Shown: piece after piece, positions 8,655-16,588 of the stretch
How the letters are laid out: every line of letters begins with the position of its first letter
How positions within the stretch are numbered: the stretch's first letter is position 1
Origin: Actinomycetes bacterium
Lineage (GTDB): Bacteria > Actinomycetota > Actinomycetes > Actinomycetales > Microbacteriaceae
Direction: 5' to 3'
DNA length: 27,607 bases
Assembly: GCA_023432005.1 (NCBI GenBank)
Contig: JAEYVF010000013.1
Span: 1-27,607, forward strand
Translations under genes and position numbers: made by a program
The notes under the pieces: generated by a model
What the model was told of the DNA's origin: nothing
Databases searched by the model: none
What the model saw: only the letters and a program-made list of their open reading frames with translations

Positions 8655-10196
8655 ATGCCGGCGGAGATCACGCGGGACCACAATCCGCTCCGGATCGCCT
8701 CCGATCGTCGACTCAACCGCATCGCGGGGCCGTCGAGCCTCATCATCTTCGGTGTGACGGGCGACCTGTCGCGCAAGAAGCTGATGCCGGCCGTATACGA
8801 CCTCGCGAACCGCGGACTGCTGCCGCCGGGCTTCGGTCTCGTGGGCTTCGCACGGCGCGACTGGGCCGACCAGGACTTCGAGAAGGTCGTGCACGACGCC
8901 GTCAAGCAGTACGCGCGGACGCCCTTCGACGAGGACGTGTGGCGCCAGCTCAAGCAGGGCATCCGCTTCGTGCAGGGCGAGTTCGACGACGACAGCGCGT
9001 TCGACCGCCTGAAGGAGACCCTCGCCGACCTCGACGAGAAGCGCGGCACGATGGGCAACCACGCCTTCTACCTCTCGATTCCCCCGAAGTCGTTCCCCGT
9101 CGTCACGGAGCAGCTGCGTCGCTCGGGCCTCGCGGAGCAGGTGCCCGGACAGTGGCGCCGCGTCGTCATCGAGAAGCCGTTCGGGCACGACCTGCAGTCG
9201 GCGCGCGAGCTCAACGACGTCGTCGAGTCGGTCTTCCCGGCCGACAGCGTCTTCCGCATCGACCACTACCTCGGCAAGGAGACGGTCCAGAACATCCTGG
9301 CCCTGCGCTTCGCCAACCAGCTCTACGAGCCCATCTGGAACGCCAACTACGTCGACCACGTGCAGATCACGATGGCCGAGGACATCGGCGTGGGCGGCCG
9401 TGCCGGCTACTACGACGGCATCGGTGCCGCGCGCGACGTCATCCAGAACCACCTGCTGCAGCTGCTCGCCCTCACGGCCATGGAGGAGCCGGTGTCGTTC
9501 GACGCCGCCGACCTCCGCGCCGAGAAGGAGAAGGTGCTCTCGGCCGTGCACCTGCCGAAGGACCTCTCGACGGCCACGGCGCGCGGTCAGTACGCGGGCG
9601 GCTGGCAGGGCGGCGAGAAGGTGCCCGGCTTCCTCGACGAGGACGGCATGAACCCGCAGTCGGTTACCGAGACCTACGCGGCGCTCAAGCTCGAGATCAA
9701 CACGCGCCGGTGGGCCGGGGTGCCGTTCTACCTGCGCGCGGGCAAGCGTCTCGGGCGCCGCGTGACCGAGATCGCGGTCGTCTTCAAGCGCGCACCGCAG
9801 TATCTCTTCGCGGAGTCGCAGACCTCGGCGCTCGGCTCGAACGCGCTCGTCATCCGCGTGCAGCCCGACGAGGGCGTCACGATCCGCTTCGGGTCGAAGG
9901 TGCCGGGCGCGGGCATGCAGGTGCGCGACGTGACGATGGACTTCGGATACGGCCACGCCTTCACCGAGGCGAGCCCGGAGGCCTACGAGCGGCTCATCCT
10001 CGACGTGCTGCTCGGCGACCCGCCCCTCTTCCCGCGCCACGAGGAGGTCGAGCTCAGCTGGAAGATCCTCGACCCGATCGAGAGCTACTGGGAGTCGCTC
10101 GGCGGGCCCCTCGAGCAGTACAAGCCCGGCACCTGGGGTCCCGCATCCGCCGACGAGCTCCTCGCTCGCGACGGCCGCACCTGGCGTCGTCCCTGA
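8655..10196 (+). CDS. zwf: Glucose-6-phosphate 1-dehydrogenase
   Basis: Zwf oxidises glucose 6-phosphate to 6-phosphogluconolactone with reduction of NADP+, the committed step of the oxidative pentose phosphate pathway and a main NADPH source. The 513-residue protein has the dinucleotide-binding motif GVTGDLSRKKL (33-43) and the substrate-site signature RIDHYLGK (201-208), with H204 and K208. The EKPFGHDL segment ahead of it is also present. The ATG follows the pgi stop by 3 nt and no strong ribosome site is visible, so translation is probably coupled to pgi. opcA, encoding its partner, follows after 13 nt. Confidence 0.96.
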   Translation: MPAEITRDHNPLRIASDRRLNRIAGPSSLIIFGVTGDLSRKKLMPAVYDLANRGLLPPGFGLVGFARRDWADQDFEKVVHDAVKQYARTPFDEDVWRQLKQGIRFVQGEFDDDSAFDRLKETLADLDEKRGTMGNHAFYLSIPPKSFPVVTEQLRRSGLAEQVPGQWRRVVIEKPFGHDLQSARELNDVVESVFPADSVFRIDHYLGKETVQNILALRFANQLYEPIWNANYVDHVQITMAEDIGVGGRAGYYDGIGAARDVIQNHLLQLLALTAMEEPVSFDAADLRAEKEKVLSAVHLPKDLSTATARGQYAGGWQGGEKVPGFLDEDGMNPQSVTETYAALKLEINTRRWAGVPFYLRAGKRLGRRVTEIAVVFKRAPQYLFAESQTSALGSNALVIRVQPDEGVTIRFGSKVPGAGMQVRDVTMDFGYGHAFTEASPEAYERLILDVLLGDPPLFPRHEEVELSWKILDPIESYWESLGGPLEQYKPGTWGPASADELLARDGRTWRRP

Positions 10197-10209
10197 TCCG
10201 GAGAGAACC

Positions 10210-11175
10210 ATGATCGTCGACCTTCCCGACACCACGACGAGCGCCATCTCGAAGGCGCTCGTGAAGATCCGCGAGGAGGGCGGTGCGGTGGCCCTCGGCC
10301 GCGTGCTGACCCTCGTGATCGCCACGACGCTCGGCGACGAGGAGGAGGCCATCGAGGCCGCCAACGACGCGTCGCGCGAGCACCCGATGCGCGTCATCGT
10401 GCTGTCGCGCCGTGCCGAGCACTCCGACGAGGACGCGCGCATCGACGGGCAGATCCGTGTGGGCGGTGACGCCGGCGCGAGCGAGGTCGTCGTGCTCCGC
10501 GCCTACGGCGCGGCGGCATCCGACGAGGAGGGGCTCGTCATGAGCCTCCTGCTGCCGGACGCGCCCGTCGTCGTGTGGTGGCCCCGTCAGGCGCCCGAGG
10601 ATCCGAGCGCATCGGCGCTCGGCCGCATCGCGCAGCGTCGCATCACAGACGCCGCGGAGCACCCGGATCCCGTCGAGGCCCTCGCATCCATCGGTCGCAC
10701 CTACCGGCCGGGCGACACCGACTTCGCCTGGACGCGCCTCACCCTGTGGCGCGCGCAGCTCGCCGCCGTGCTCGACCAGCCGCCGTACGAGCCCGTCGAG
10801 CGCATCGCGGTGAGCGGCTCCTCCGACTCCCCCTCGACCGAGCTCCTCGCGGCGTGGCTGCGCCTGCAGCTCGATGCGCCCGTCGACCTCGAGACGACCG
10901 ACGCGCGTGGCTCGACCGGCATCCACGGTGTGACGCTCACGCGGGCCTCGGGCGACATCCGGCTCGAGCGCGAGCAGCCGGGCATCGCGACGCTCGTGCA
11001 GCCCAACCAGCCGACGCACGACATCTCCCTCGCCCGCCGCAGCCTGCGCGACTGCCTTGCCGAGGAATTGCGTAGGCTCGACCCCGACGATCTCTTCGGC
11101 GAGGTCGTCCAGAAGGGACTCGCGCTGCTCGAGGCACCCGCCGCGGGAGCCGGGTCCGGAGGGAAGCGACCGTGA
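10210..11175 (+). CDS. opcA: Glucose-6-phosphate dehydrogenase assembly/allosteric protein OpcA
   Basis: OpcA is needed for full glucose-6-phosphate dehydrogenase activity in cyanobacteria and actinobacteria. It is not itself an enzyme with a known reaction. The 321-residue protein carries family features: a GRVLTLVIAT segment (30-39), the tryptophan motif VVVWWP (120-125) and DTDFAWTRLTLWRAQLA (169-185). It lies directly after zwf, as expected for a partner. GGAGAGA just before the ATG is a good ribosome site. The stop codon overlaps the pgl GTG by 4 bp. Confidence 0.94.
   Translation: MIVDLPDTTTSAISKALVKIREEGGAVALGRVLTLVIATTLGDEEEAIEAANDASREHPMRVIVLSRRAEHSDEDARIDGQIRVGGDAGASEVVVLRAYGAAASDEEGLVMSLLLPDAPVVVWWPRQAPEDPSASALGRIAQRRITDAAEHPDPVEALASIGRTYRPGDTDFAWTRLTLWRAQLAAVLDQPPYEPVERIAVSGSSDSPSTELLAAWLRLQLDAPVDLETTDARGSTGIHGVTLTRASGDIRLEREQPGIATLVQPNQPTHDISLARRSLRDCLAEELRRLDPDDLFGEVVQKGLALLEAPAAGAGSGGKRP
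11158..11163 (+). promoter_or_regulatory. Ribosome binding site for pgl inside opcA
   Basis: GGAGGG lies 8 nt before the GTG at 11172, inside the last codons of opcA, and confirms the overlapping start. Confidence 0.7.
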
Positions 11176-11972
11176 GCGATCGACGTGTGCGGGTCTACGA
11201 CAGCAAGTCGAGCCTCTCGGCCGCCGTCGCGGCCCGCTTCCTCAAGCGCATGCGCGAGATCCTCGACGAGAAGGACGAGGCGCACGTCGTGCTCACGGGC
11301 GGCACGATGGGCGAGGCGGTGCTCGCCGCCATCGCCGCGTCGAAGAACCGCGACAAGGTCGACTGGTCGCGGGTGACCTTCTGGTGGGGAGACGAGCGCT
11401 ACCTCCCGAAGGGCGACCCCGAGCGCAACGAGACCCAGTCGCGTCGCGCCCTGCTCGACGCCCTCGAGCTCCGTCCCGAGCAGATCAAGGCCTTCCCCGC
11501 CGTCGGCGAGCACGCGACGATCGAGGATGCAGCGGAGGCCTACGCGGCCGAACTGGCCGCGGCCGCGCCCGCCGGAGCCGAGCACCCCGTGTTCGATCTC
11601 ACCTTCCTCGGGGTCGGCCCGGACGGTCACGTCGCGTCGCTCTTCCCCGACCACGACGCCGTGCGCGACCGCCACCACGTCGTGCTGTCCGAGACGAACT
11701 CCCCCAAGCCGCCGCCCGAGCGCCTGACGCTCACGCTGCCGGTCATCAACGCATCCGAGCGCATCTGGCTCGTGATGGCCGGCTCCGACAAGGCGGGGGC
11801 ACTGGGCCTGGCCCTCGCGGACGCGAACCCCTCCGACGTGCCGGTCGCGGGCGTGCGCGGCAAGCGGCGCACCGTCTTCTTCGTCGACGTCGACGCGGCG
11901 GCCGAGGTTCCGGAGAACCTGCTCACGCGCGAGCGATTCTGGACCGCGGCGCACGAGATCCCGCAGTCGTGA
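11172..11972 (+). CDS. pgl: 6-phosphogluconolactonase
   Basis: Pgl (DevB family) hydrolyses 6-phosphogluconolactone to 6-phosphogluconate, the step after Zwf. The 266-residue protein has the family motifs: TGGT (42-45), WWGDERYLP (71-79) followed by RNE (85-87), and GVGPDGHVASLFPDH (147-161), which holds the expected active-site residues. It is the last gene of the plus-strand operon and overlaps opcA by 4 bp. It ends facing rbpA, with a 54-bp gap. The 6-phosphogluconate dehydrogenase gene is not in the window. Confidence 0.94.
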   Translation: MSDRRVRVYDSKSSLSAAVAARFLKRMREILDEKDEAHVVLTGGTMGEAVLAAIAASKNRDKVDWSRVTFWWGDERYLPKGDPERNETQSRRALLDALELRPEQIKAFPAVGEHATIEDAAEAYAAELAAAAPAGAEHPVFDLTFLGVGPDGHVASLFPDHDAVRDRHHVVLSETNSPKPPPERLTLTLPVINASERIWLVMAGSDKAGALGLALADANPSDVPVAGVRGKRRTVFFVDVDAAAEVPENLLTRERFWTAAHEIPQS

Positions 11973-11993
11973 GCCGCTGAGTCCGCAGCGAGC

Positions 11994-12017
11994 GACGGCG
12001 GATGCGGGCGCGCCGTC
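11994..12017. terminator. Possible bidirectional hairpin between pgl and rbpA
   Basis: GACGGCG and CGCCGTC form a perfect 7-bp stem with a 10-nt loop in the 54-bp gap between convergent genes. There is no U-tract, which is common for actinobacterial terminators. A 10-bp direct repeat, GTCCGCAGCG at 11981-11990 and 12015-12024, brackets it. Confidence 0.45.
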
Positions 12018-12026
12018 CGCAGCGCG

Positions 12027-12395
12027 TCAGGAGGCGGGAGCGGTGGTGCCGCGGCGCTCGCGCAGCTGCCGGAGGGCGTCGTCGAGGATCTGCTGCGCCT
12101 CCTCCTCCGTGCGGCGCTCCTTCACGTACGCGAGGTGCGTCTTGTAGGGCTCCGTCTTCTGCACGGCGGGAGGGTTGTCCTTGTCACGGCCCGCCGGCAG
12201 GCCCGTCGTGGGGCTGTCGATCGTCTCGGGGATCTCCTCGTCGGGGAGGTTCGCCGCGAAGTAACGGACCGTCTCGTTGCCGAGTGCGTCCCAGTACGAG
12301 ACCGCGACGCGGTCGGCGTGGTAACCGCGATCCTGCTCCCCCATGGGGCCGGATCCGACGCGGGAACCGCGGATGGCGCTGCCGCCCGATGCCAT
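12027..12395 (-). CDS. rbpA: RNA polymerase-binding protein RbpA, zinc ligands substituted
   Basis: RbpA binds RNA polymerase and the principal sigma factor in actinobacteria and stimulates open complex formation. The 122-residue protein has the N-terminal basic tail (AIRGSRVGSGPMGE), a central beta-barrel region and the C-terminal sigma-interaction domain (EPYKTHLAYVKERRTEEE, about 82-99). In the Streptomyces type, Cys-x3-His and Cys-x2-Cys bind zinc. By alignment from memory these positions here are D36, N40, S61 and T64, and the protein has no cysteine at all. M. tuberculosis RbpA also lacks the zinc site, so function is likely kept. GAGGAGAG precedes the ATG. It lies 34 nt after secG with no visible promoter, so it is probably co-transcribed. 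Confidence 0.93.
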   Translation of the reverse strand: MASGGSAIRGSRVGSGPMGEQDRGYHADRVAVSYWDALGNETVRYFAANLPDEEIPETIDSPTTGLPAGRDKDNPPAVQKTEPYKTHLAYVKERRTEEEAQQILDDALRQLRERRGTTAPAS

Positions 12396-12429
12396 AGCTC
12401 TCTCCTCGGGTGTGGTGGTCGCGGCGCGG

Positions 12430-12693
12430 CTAGACGCCGACGCCGAACTTGGTGAGAAGGCCCAGCACGACGATGGAGAAGAACCATGTGATGCCGAGCG
12501 CGACCGTGATGCGGTTGAGGTTGCGCTCCGCGACGCCCGAGGCGCCCAGGTTGCTCGTCACGCCGCCGCCGAACATGTCGGACAGACCGCCGCCGCGCCC
12601 CTTGTGCAGGAGGATCAGGAGGGTCAGCAGAAGGCTCGTGATGCCGAGCAGGATCTGGAAGGCGACCTGCACGATCGACCAGAGAACGTCCAT
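12430..12693 (-). CDS. secG: Preprotein translocase subunit SecG
   Basis: SecG is the small accessory subunit of the SecYEG channel in the cytoplasmic membrane. The 87-residue protein has two hydrophobic helices (about 8-29 and 62-81) separated by the conserved loop HKGRGGGLSDMFGGG and by NLNRIT. The length is typical. The ATG at 12693 has AGGA about 11 nt upstream; a slightly longer version beginning a few codons earlier cannot be fully excluded. The location after tpiA is conserved in actinobacteria. It probably has its own promoter in the 74-bp gap before it. Confidence 0.93.
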   Translation of the reverse strand: MDVLWSIVQVAFQILLGITSLLLTLLILLHKGRGGGLSDMFGGGVTSNLGASGVAERNLNRITVALGITWFFSIVVLGLLTKFGVGV

Positions 12694-12725
12694 GACGAGT
12701 GTCTTCCTGACTTTCGGGCTTACGG

Positions 12726-12743
12726 GTCGGCCGGAGGGCCGAC
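12726..12743 (-). other. Perfect hairpin in the tpiA-secG gap
   Basis: GTCGGCC and GGCCGAC form a 7-bp stem closing a 4-nt loop. It lies downstream of the TATACT box on the minus strand, so it would sit at the extreme 5' end of a secG transcript rather than ahead of the promoter. It could also attenuate read-through from tpiA. There is no U-tract. Confidence 0.6.
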
Positions 12744-12747
12744 GTTC

Positions 12748-12753
12748 AGTATA
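12748..12753 (-). promoter_or_regulatory. secG: Likely secG -10 box
   Basis: TATACT on the minus strand, inside a short AT-richer patch (CTTATACTGA), is close to the best -10 consensus and stands out in this GC-rich DNA. It lies 54 nt before the secG ATG, with an expected transcript start near 12741. The -35 region, inside the end of tpiA, is poor. Confidence 0.5.
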
Positions 12754-12767
12754 AGCGAGGGGCCCGC

Positions 12768-13556
12768 TCAGAGCGTGCCGACGTGGCTCTTGAAGCGCAC
12801 GATGCTCGCGAACTCCTCGAGCTGGAGGCTCGCCCCGCCCACGAGGGCGCCGTCGACATCCGGCTCCTTGAGGAAGCCGGCGATGTTCGCCGCCTTCACC
12901 GAGCCGCCGTACAGGATGCGCGTGGCCGCGGCGGCCTCGGCGCCCTGGACCTCGGCGAGGAGGGCGCGCAGCGCCTCGCAGACCTGCTGCGCTTGCGCGC
13001 TCGTCGCGGCCTGGCCGGAGCCGATCGCCCAGACGGGCTCGTAGGCGACGACGATCTCCTTGCCGGCCGTAGCGCCCTCGAGCGCTGCGCGGAGCTGGGC
13101 GACGGGCACCGCGCTCGGGCCGTGCTGCTCGAGGTCGTCGGCGGTCTCCCCCACGCAGATCACAGGCACGATGCCGTGGCGGTGCGCGGCCGCGACCTTC
13201 GCCGCGACGATCTCGTCCGACTCGCCGTGGTACTGACGGCGCTCGGAGTGGCCGATGATGACGTACGCGGCGTCGAGCGCCGACAGGAACGCCCCCGAGA
13301 TCTCGCCCGTGTAGGCGCCCGAATCGTGCTGCGAGACGTCCTGTGCGCCGAACTTCAGCTCGAGCTTGTCGCCCTCGATGAGCGTCTGCACCGAGCGCAG
13401 GTCGGTGAACGGCGGGAAGACCGCGACCTCGACGTCGGAGAAGTCGTGGTTCTTGTCCTTGAGCGTCCACGCGAGCTTCTGCACGAAGGCGATCGCCTGC
13501 AGGTGGTCGAGGTTCATCTTCCAGTTGCCGGCGATGAACGGTGTGCGGGTGGCCAT
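12768..13556 (-). CDS. tpiA: Triose-phosphate isomerase
   Basis: TpiA interconverts dihydroxyacetone phosphate and glyceraldehyde 3-phosphate. The 262-residue protein has every catalytic element: K13 in GNWKMN, H103 in IGHSERR, E173 in AYEPVWAIGSG and the phosphate-binding YGGSV near the C-terminus. The ATG at 13556 shares one base with the pgk stop (TGATG), and a GGGAGAG site lies within pgk. An in-frame ATG four codons upstream would overlap pgk further and disagrees with the family N-terminus. It is the third gene of gap-pgk-tpiA. Confidence 0.96.
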   Translation of the reverse strand: MATRTPFIAGNWKMNLDHLQAIAFVQKLAWTLKDKNHDFSDVEVAVFPPFTDLRSVQTLIEGDKLELKFGAQDVSQHDSGAYTGEISGAFLSALDAAYVIIGHSERRQYHGESDEIVAAKVAAAHRHGIVPVICVGETADDLEQHGPSAVPVAQLRAALEGATAGKEIVVAYEPVWAIGSGQAATSAQAQQVCEALRALLAEVQGAEAAAATRILYGGSVKAANIAGFLKEPDVDGALVGGASLQLEEFASIVRFKSHVGTL

Positions 13557-14791
13557 CAGCTCTCCCATCCGAGGACCTCGAGGCCCGGAAGCTTCTTCCC
13601 CTCGAGGAACTCGAGGCTCGCGCCGCCGCCCGTCGAGACGTGACCGAACTGCTCGTCGGCGAAACCGAGCTGGCGGATCGCCGCGGCGGAGTCGCCTCCC
13701 CCGACGACGCCGAGGCCGTCGACGTGGGTGAGCGCCTCGGCGACGGCGCGCGTGCCCGCGGCGAAGGCCGGGAACTCGAACACGCCCATGGGCCCGTTCC
13801 AGAAGACGGTCTTCGAGCCGCGCACACGCTCGGCGAACGCGGCGGCCGTGGCGGGGCCGATGTCGAGCCCGATCCCGGAGGCGCCGAAGGCCGTCTGCTC
13901 GATGCCGTCTGCCGGGGCCACGACGTGCTCGGCGTCGGCCGAGAAGCCGGAGGCGACCACGACATCCGTGGGGAGCACGAGTTCGACGCCGCGCTCCTCG
14001 GCCTCGGCGAGGTAGCCGCGCACCGTGTCGAGCTGATCCTGCTCGAGGAGGCTCGACGCGACCTGGTGACCCTGGGCCGCGAGGAAGGTGAAGAGCATGC
14101 CGCCGCCGATGAGCAGCGCATCCACTCGGGGCAGCAGGTGCCCGATCACGCCGAGCTTGTCGGAGACCTTCGAACCGCCGAGCACGACCGTGTAGGGGCG
14201 CTCCGGGGTCTCGGTGAGCTTGTCGAGCACCTCGAGCTCGGAGACGATGAGCAGGCCCGCCGCGCTCGGGAGCGCCTTCGCGAGCTCGTAGACGCTCGCC
14301 TGCTTGCGATGCACGACGCCGAAGCCGTCGGACACGACGACATCACCGAGGCTCGCGAGCTCGGCAGCGAAGGCCTCGCGCGCGGCGGCGTCCTTGGATG
14401 CCTCTCCGGCGTTGAAGCGGAGGTTCTCGAGAAGCACGACGCCGGGAGCGGGGGCCGCGGCGATGACGCCCGCGGCCGACTCCCCCACCGTCTCGGGCGA
14501 GAACGCGACGTCGACGCCGAGCAGCTCGCCCAGGCGCACCGCGACGGGGGCGAGCGAGTACTTCGGGTCGGGTGCGCCCTCCGGACGACCGAGGTGGCTC
14601 ATCACGACGACCTTCGCGCCCTTCTCGAGGAGGAGGCGGATGGTCGGAACGGATGCGCGCACCCGGCCGTCGTCGGTGATGACACCGTCCTTGAGAGGAA
14701 CGTTGAGGTCGCAGCGCAGGAGCACGACCTTGCCGGACAGCCCGGCACCGTCCAACTGATCGGGCAGGCTGTCGATCGTCCGGAGGGTCAT
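13556..14791 (-). CDS. pgk: Phosphoglycerate kinase
   Basis: Pgk transfers a phosphate from 1,3-bisphosphoglycerate to ADP, the first ATP-yielding step of glycolysis. The 411-residue protein has the N-terminal substrate site RCDLNVPLKDG, the SHLGRPEG motif and LLENLRF, then the nucleotide-binding GGGDSAAAI and the C-terminal HVSTGGGASLEFLEG. The ATG follows the gap stop by 3 nt (TAAGCGATG) with no strong ribosome site of its own, so it probably depends on translational coupling to gap. It shares one base with tpiA. Confidence 0.96.
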   Translation of the reverse strand: MTLRTIDSLPDQLDGAGLSGKVVLLRCDLNVPLKDGVITDDGRVRASVPTIRLLLEKGAKVVVMSHLGRPEGAPDPKYSLAPVAVRLGELLGVDVAFSPETVGESAAGVIAAAPAPGVVLLENLRFNAGEASKDAAAREAFAAELASLGDVVVSDGFGVVHRKQASVYELAKALPSAAGLLIVSELEVLDKLTETPERPYTVVLGGSKVSDKLGVIGHLLPRVDALLIGGGMLFTFLAAQGHQVASSLLEQDQLDTVRGYLAEAEERGVELVLPTDVVVASGFSADAEHVVAPADGIEQTAFGASGIGLDIGPATAAAFAERVRGSKTVFWNGPMGVFEFPAFAAGTRAVAEALTHVDGLGVVGGGDSAAAIRQLGFADEQFGHVSTGGGASLEFLEGKKLPGLEVLGWES

Positions 14792-14794
14792 CGC

Positions 14795-15805
<1,011 letters not shown>

Positions 15806-15810
15806 GTGTT

Positions 15811-15816
15811 CTCCTT
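15811..15816 (-). promoter_or_regulatory. Ribosome binding site deciding the gap GTG start
   Basis: AAGGAG on the minus strand, 5 nt from the GTG at 15805. With it, the GTG is favoured over any in-frame ATG further in. Confidence 0.75.
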
Positions 15817-15867
15817 GATGAGCGCTGGGGGCGCGATGTGTCTATGTGGTGGGGTGAAGTGGGAGAT

Positions 15868-15893
15868 GCGGCCGGAGCGCGGGCTCCGGCCGC
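15868..15893 (-). terminator. Strong hairpin after sodA
   Basis: GCGGCCGGAGC and GCTCCGGCCGC pair as a perfect 11-bp stem with a 4-nt loop, beginning 8 nt after the sodA stop. No U-tract follows, but stem length, GC content and position between two cistrons fit a factor-assisted or L-shaped actinobacterial terminator. It separates sodA from gap. Confidence 0.75.
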
Positions 15894-15901
15894 GTCGCCT
15901 G

Positions 15902-16528
15902 TTACGACAGTAGCAGCAGCCCCGCGCCGCCCGAGCGTGCGGCCTCGAAGCGAGCACCCGCGTCCGCCCAGTTGGCGATGTTCCAGAACGCCTTGACGTA
16001 GTCGGCCTTGACGTTCACGTAGTCGAGGTAGAACGCGTGCTCCCACATATCGAGCTGCAGGATGGGCGTGATGCCGAGGGGCGTGTTGTTCTGCTGGTCG
16101 TAGAGCTGGTGCACGAGCAGACGCGCACCGACCGGATCCCACGCGAGCACGGCCCAGCCGGAGCCCTGCAGGCTGTTCGCCGCGGCGCTGAAGTGCCCCA
16201 CGAACTTGTCGAACGACCCGAAGAACTCGTCGATCGCCGCCGCGAGCTCGCCGACGGGCTTGTCGCCGCCGTCCGGCGACAGGTTGTTCCAGAAGATCGA
16301 GTGGTTGACGTGACCGCCGAGGTGGAAGGCCAGGTCCTTCTCGAGCTTGGGCACGTTGGTGAAGTCGCCGGACTCCCGCGCCTCCTCCAGCTTCTCGAGA
16401 GCGGTGTTGGCGCCCGCGACGTAGGTCGCGTGGTGCTTGTCGTGGTGGAGCTCCATGATCCGCGCGCTGATGCTCGGCTCGAGCGCCGCGTAGTCGTAGG
16501 GCAGATCCGGGAGGCTGTAGACGGCCAT
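15902..16528 (-). CDS. sodA: Superoxide dismutase, Fe/Mn family
   Basis: This cytoplasmic enzyme converts superoxide to oxygen and hydrogen peroxide. The 208-residue protein has the N-terminal helical-hairpin motif MELHHDKHH and all four metal ligands: H28, H76 (in GGHVNHSIFW), D160 and H164 (in DMWEHAFYLDY). Sequence alone does not settle Mn against Fe; GSGWAVLAWD and the Gln/His near position 146 fit Mn or cambialistic types. No signal peptide is seen. A purine-rich AAGAAGGAAGAAGGAG site precedes the ATG. It lies 42 nt after whiA and is bounded on both sides by strong hairpins, so it may be expressed separately. Confidence 0.94.
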   Translation of the reverse strand: MAVYSLPDLPYDYAALEPSISARIMELHHDKHHATYVAGANTALEKLEEARESGDFTNVPKLEKDLAFHLGGHVNHSIFWNNLSPDGGDKPVGELAAAIDEFFGSFDKFVGHFSAAANSLQGSGWAVLAWDPVGARLLVHQLYDQQNNTPLGITPILQLDMWEHAFYLDYVNVKADYVKAFWNIANWADAGARFEAARSGGAGLLLLS

Positions 16529-16562
16529 GGGTTCTCCTTCTTCCTTCTTGAGGTCTTCGGAC

Positions 16563-16588
16563 CCCGAGCTCTAGTCGTCGAGCTCGGG
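16563..16588 (-). terminator. Hairpin overlapping the whiA stop codon
   Basis: CCCGAGCTC and GAGCTCGGG form a perfect 9-bp stem with an 8-nt loop that contains most of the whiA TAG stop codon. On the minus strand it lies between whiA and sodA. There is no U-tract. It may terminate or attenuate the uvrC-rapZ-whiA transcript or protect an mRNA end. Confidence 0.55.

Noticed and set aside
6948..10442. A very long open frame antisense to tal-pgi-zwf (over 1100 codons), with similar long antisense frames at 3777-6113, 13541-15913 and 20446-23352.
   Set aside because: Such frames are expected opposite GC-rich genes with strong third-position G/C bias. The translations are Arg/Asp/Val/Leu-rich and low in complexity, have no recognisable domain, and lie opposite well-identified genes.
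15902..16528. sodA as a horizontally acquired insertion between whiA and gap.
   Set aside because: Base composition and codon use look like the neighbours, and no repeats or mobile-element remnants flank it. Its position can be explained as a normal family arrangement.
16552..16563. GGTC-TTCG-GACC mini-hairpin upstream of sodA as a regulatory structure.
   Set aside because: The stem is only 4 bp, and the whiA-end hairpin overlaps it and is much stronger.
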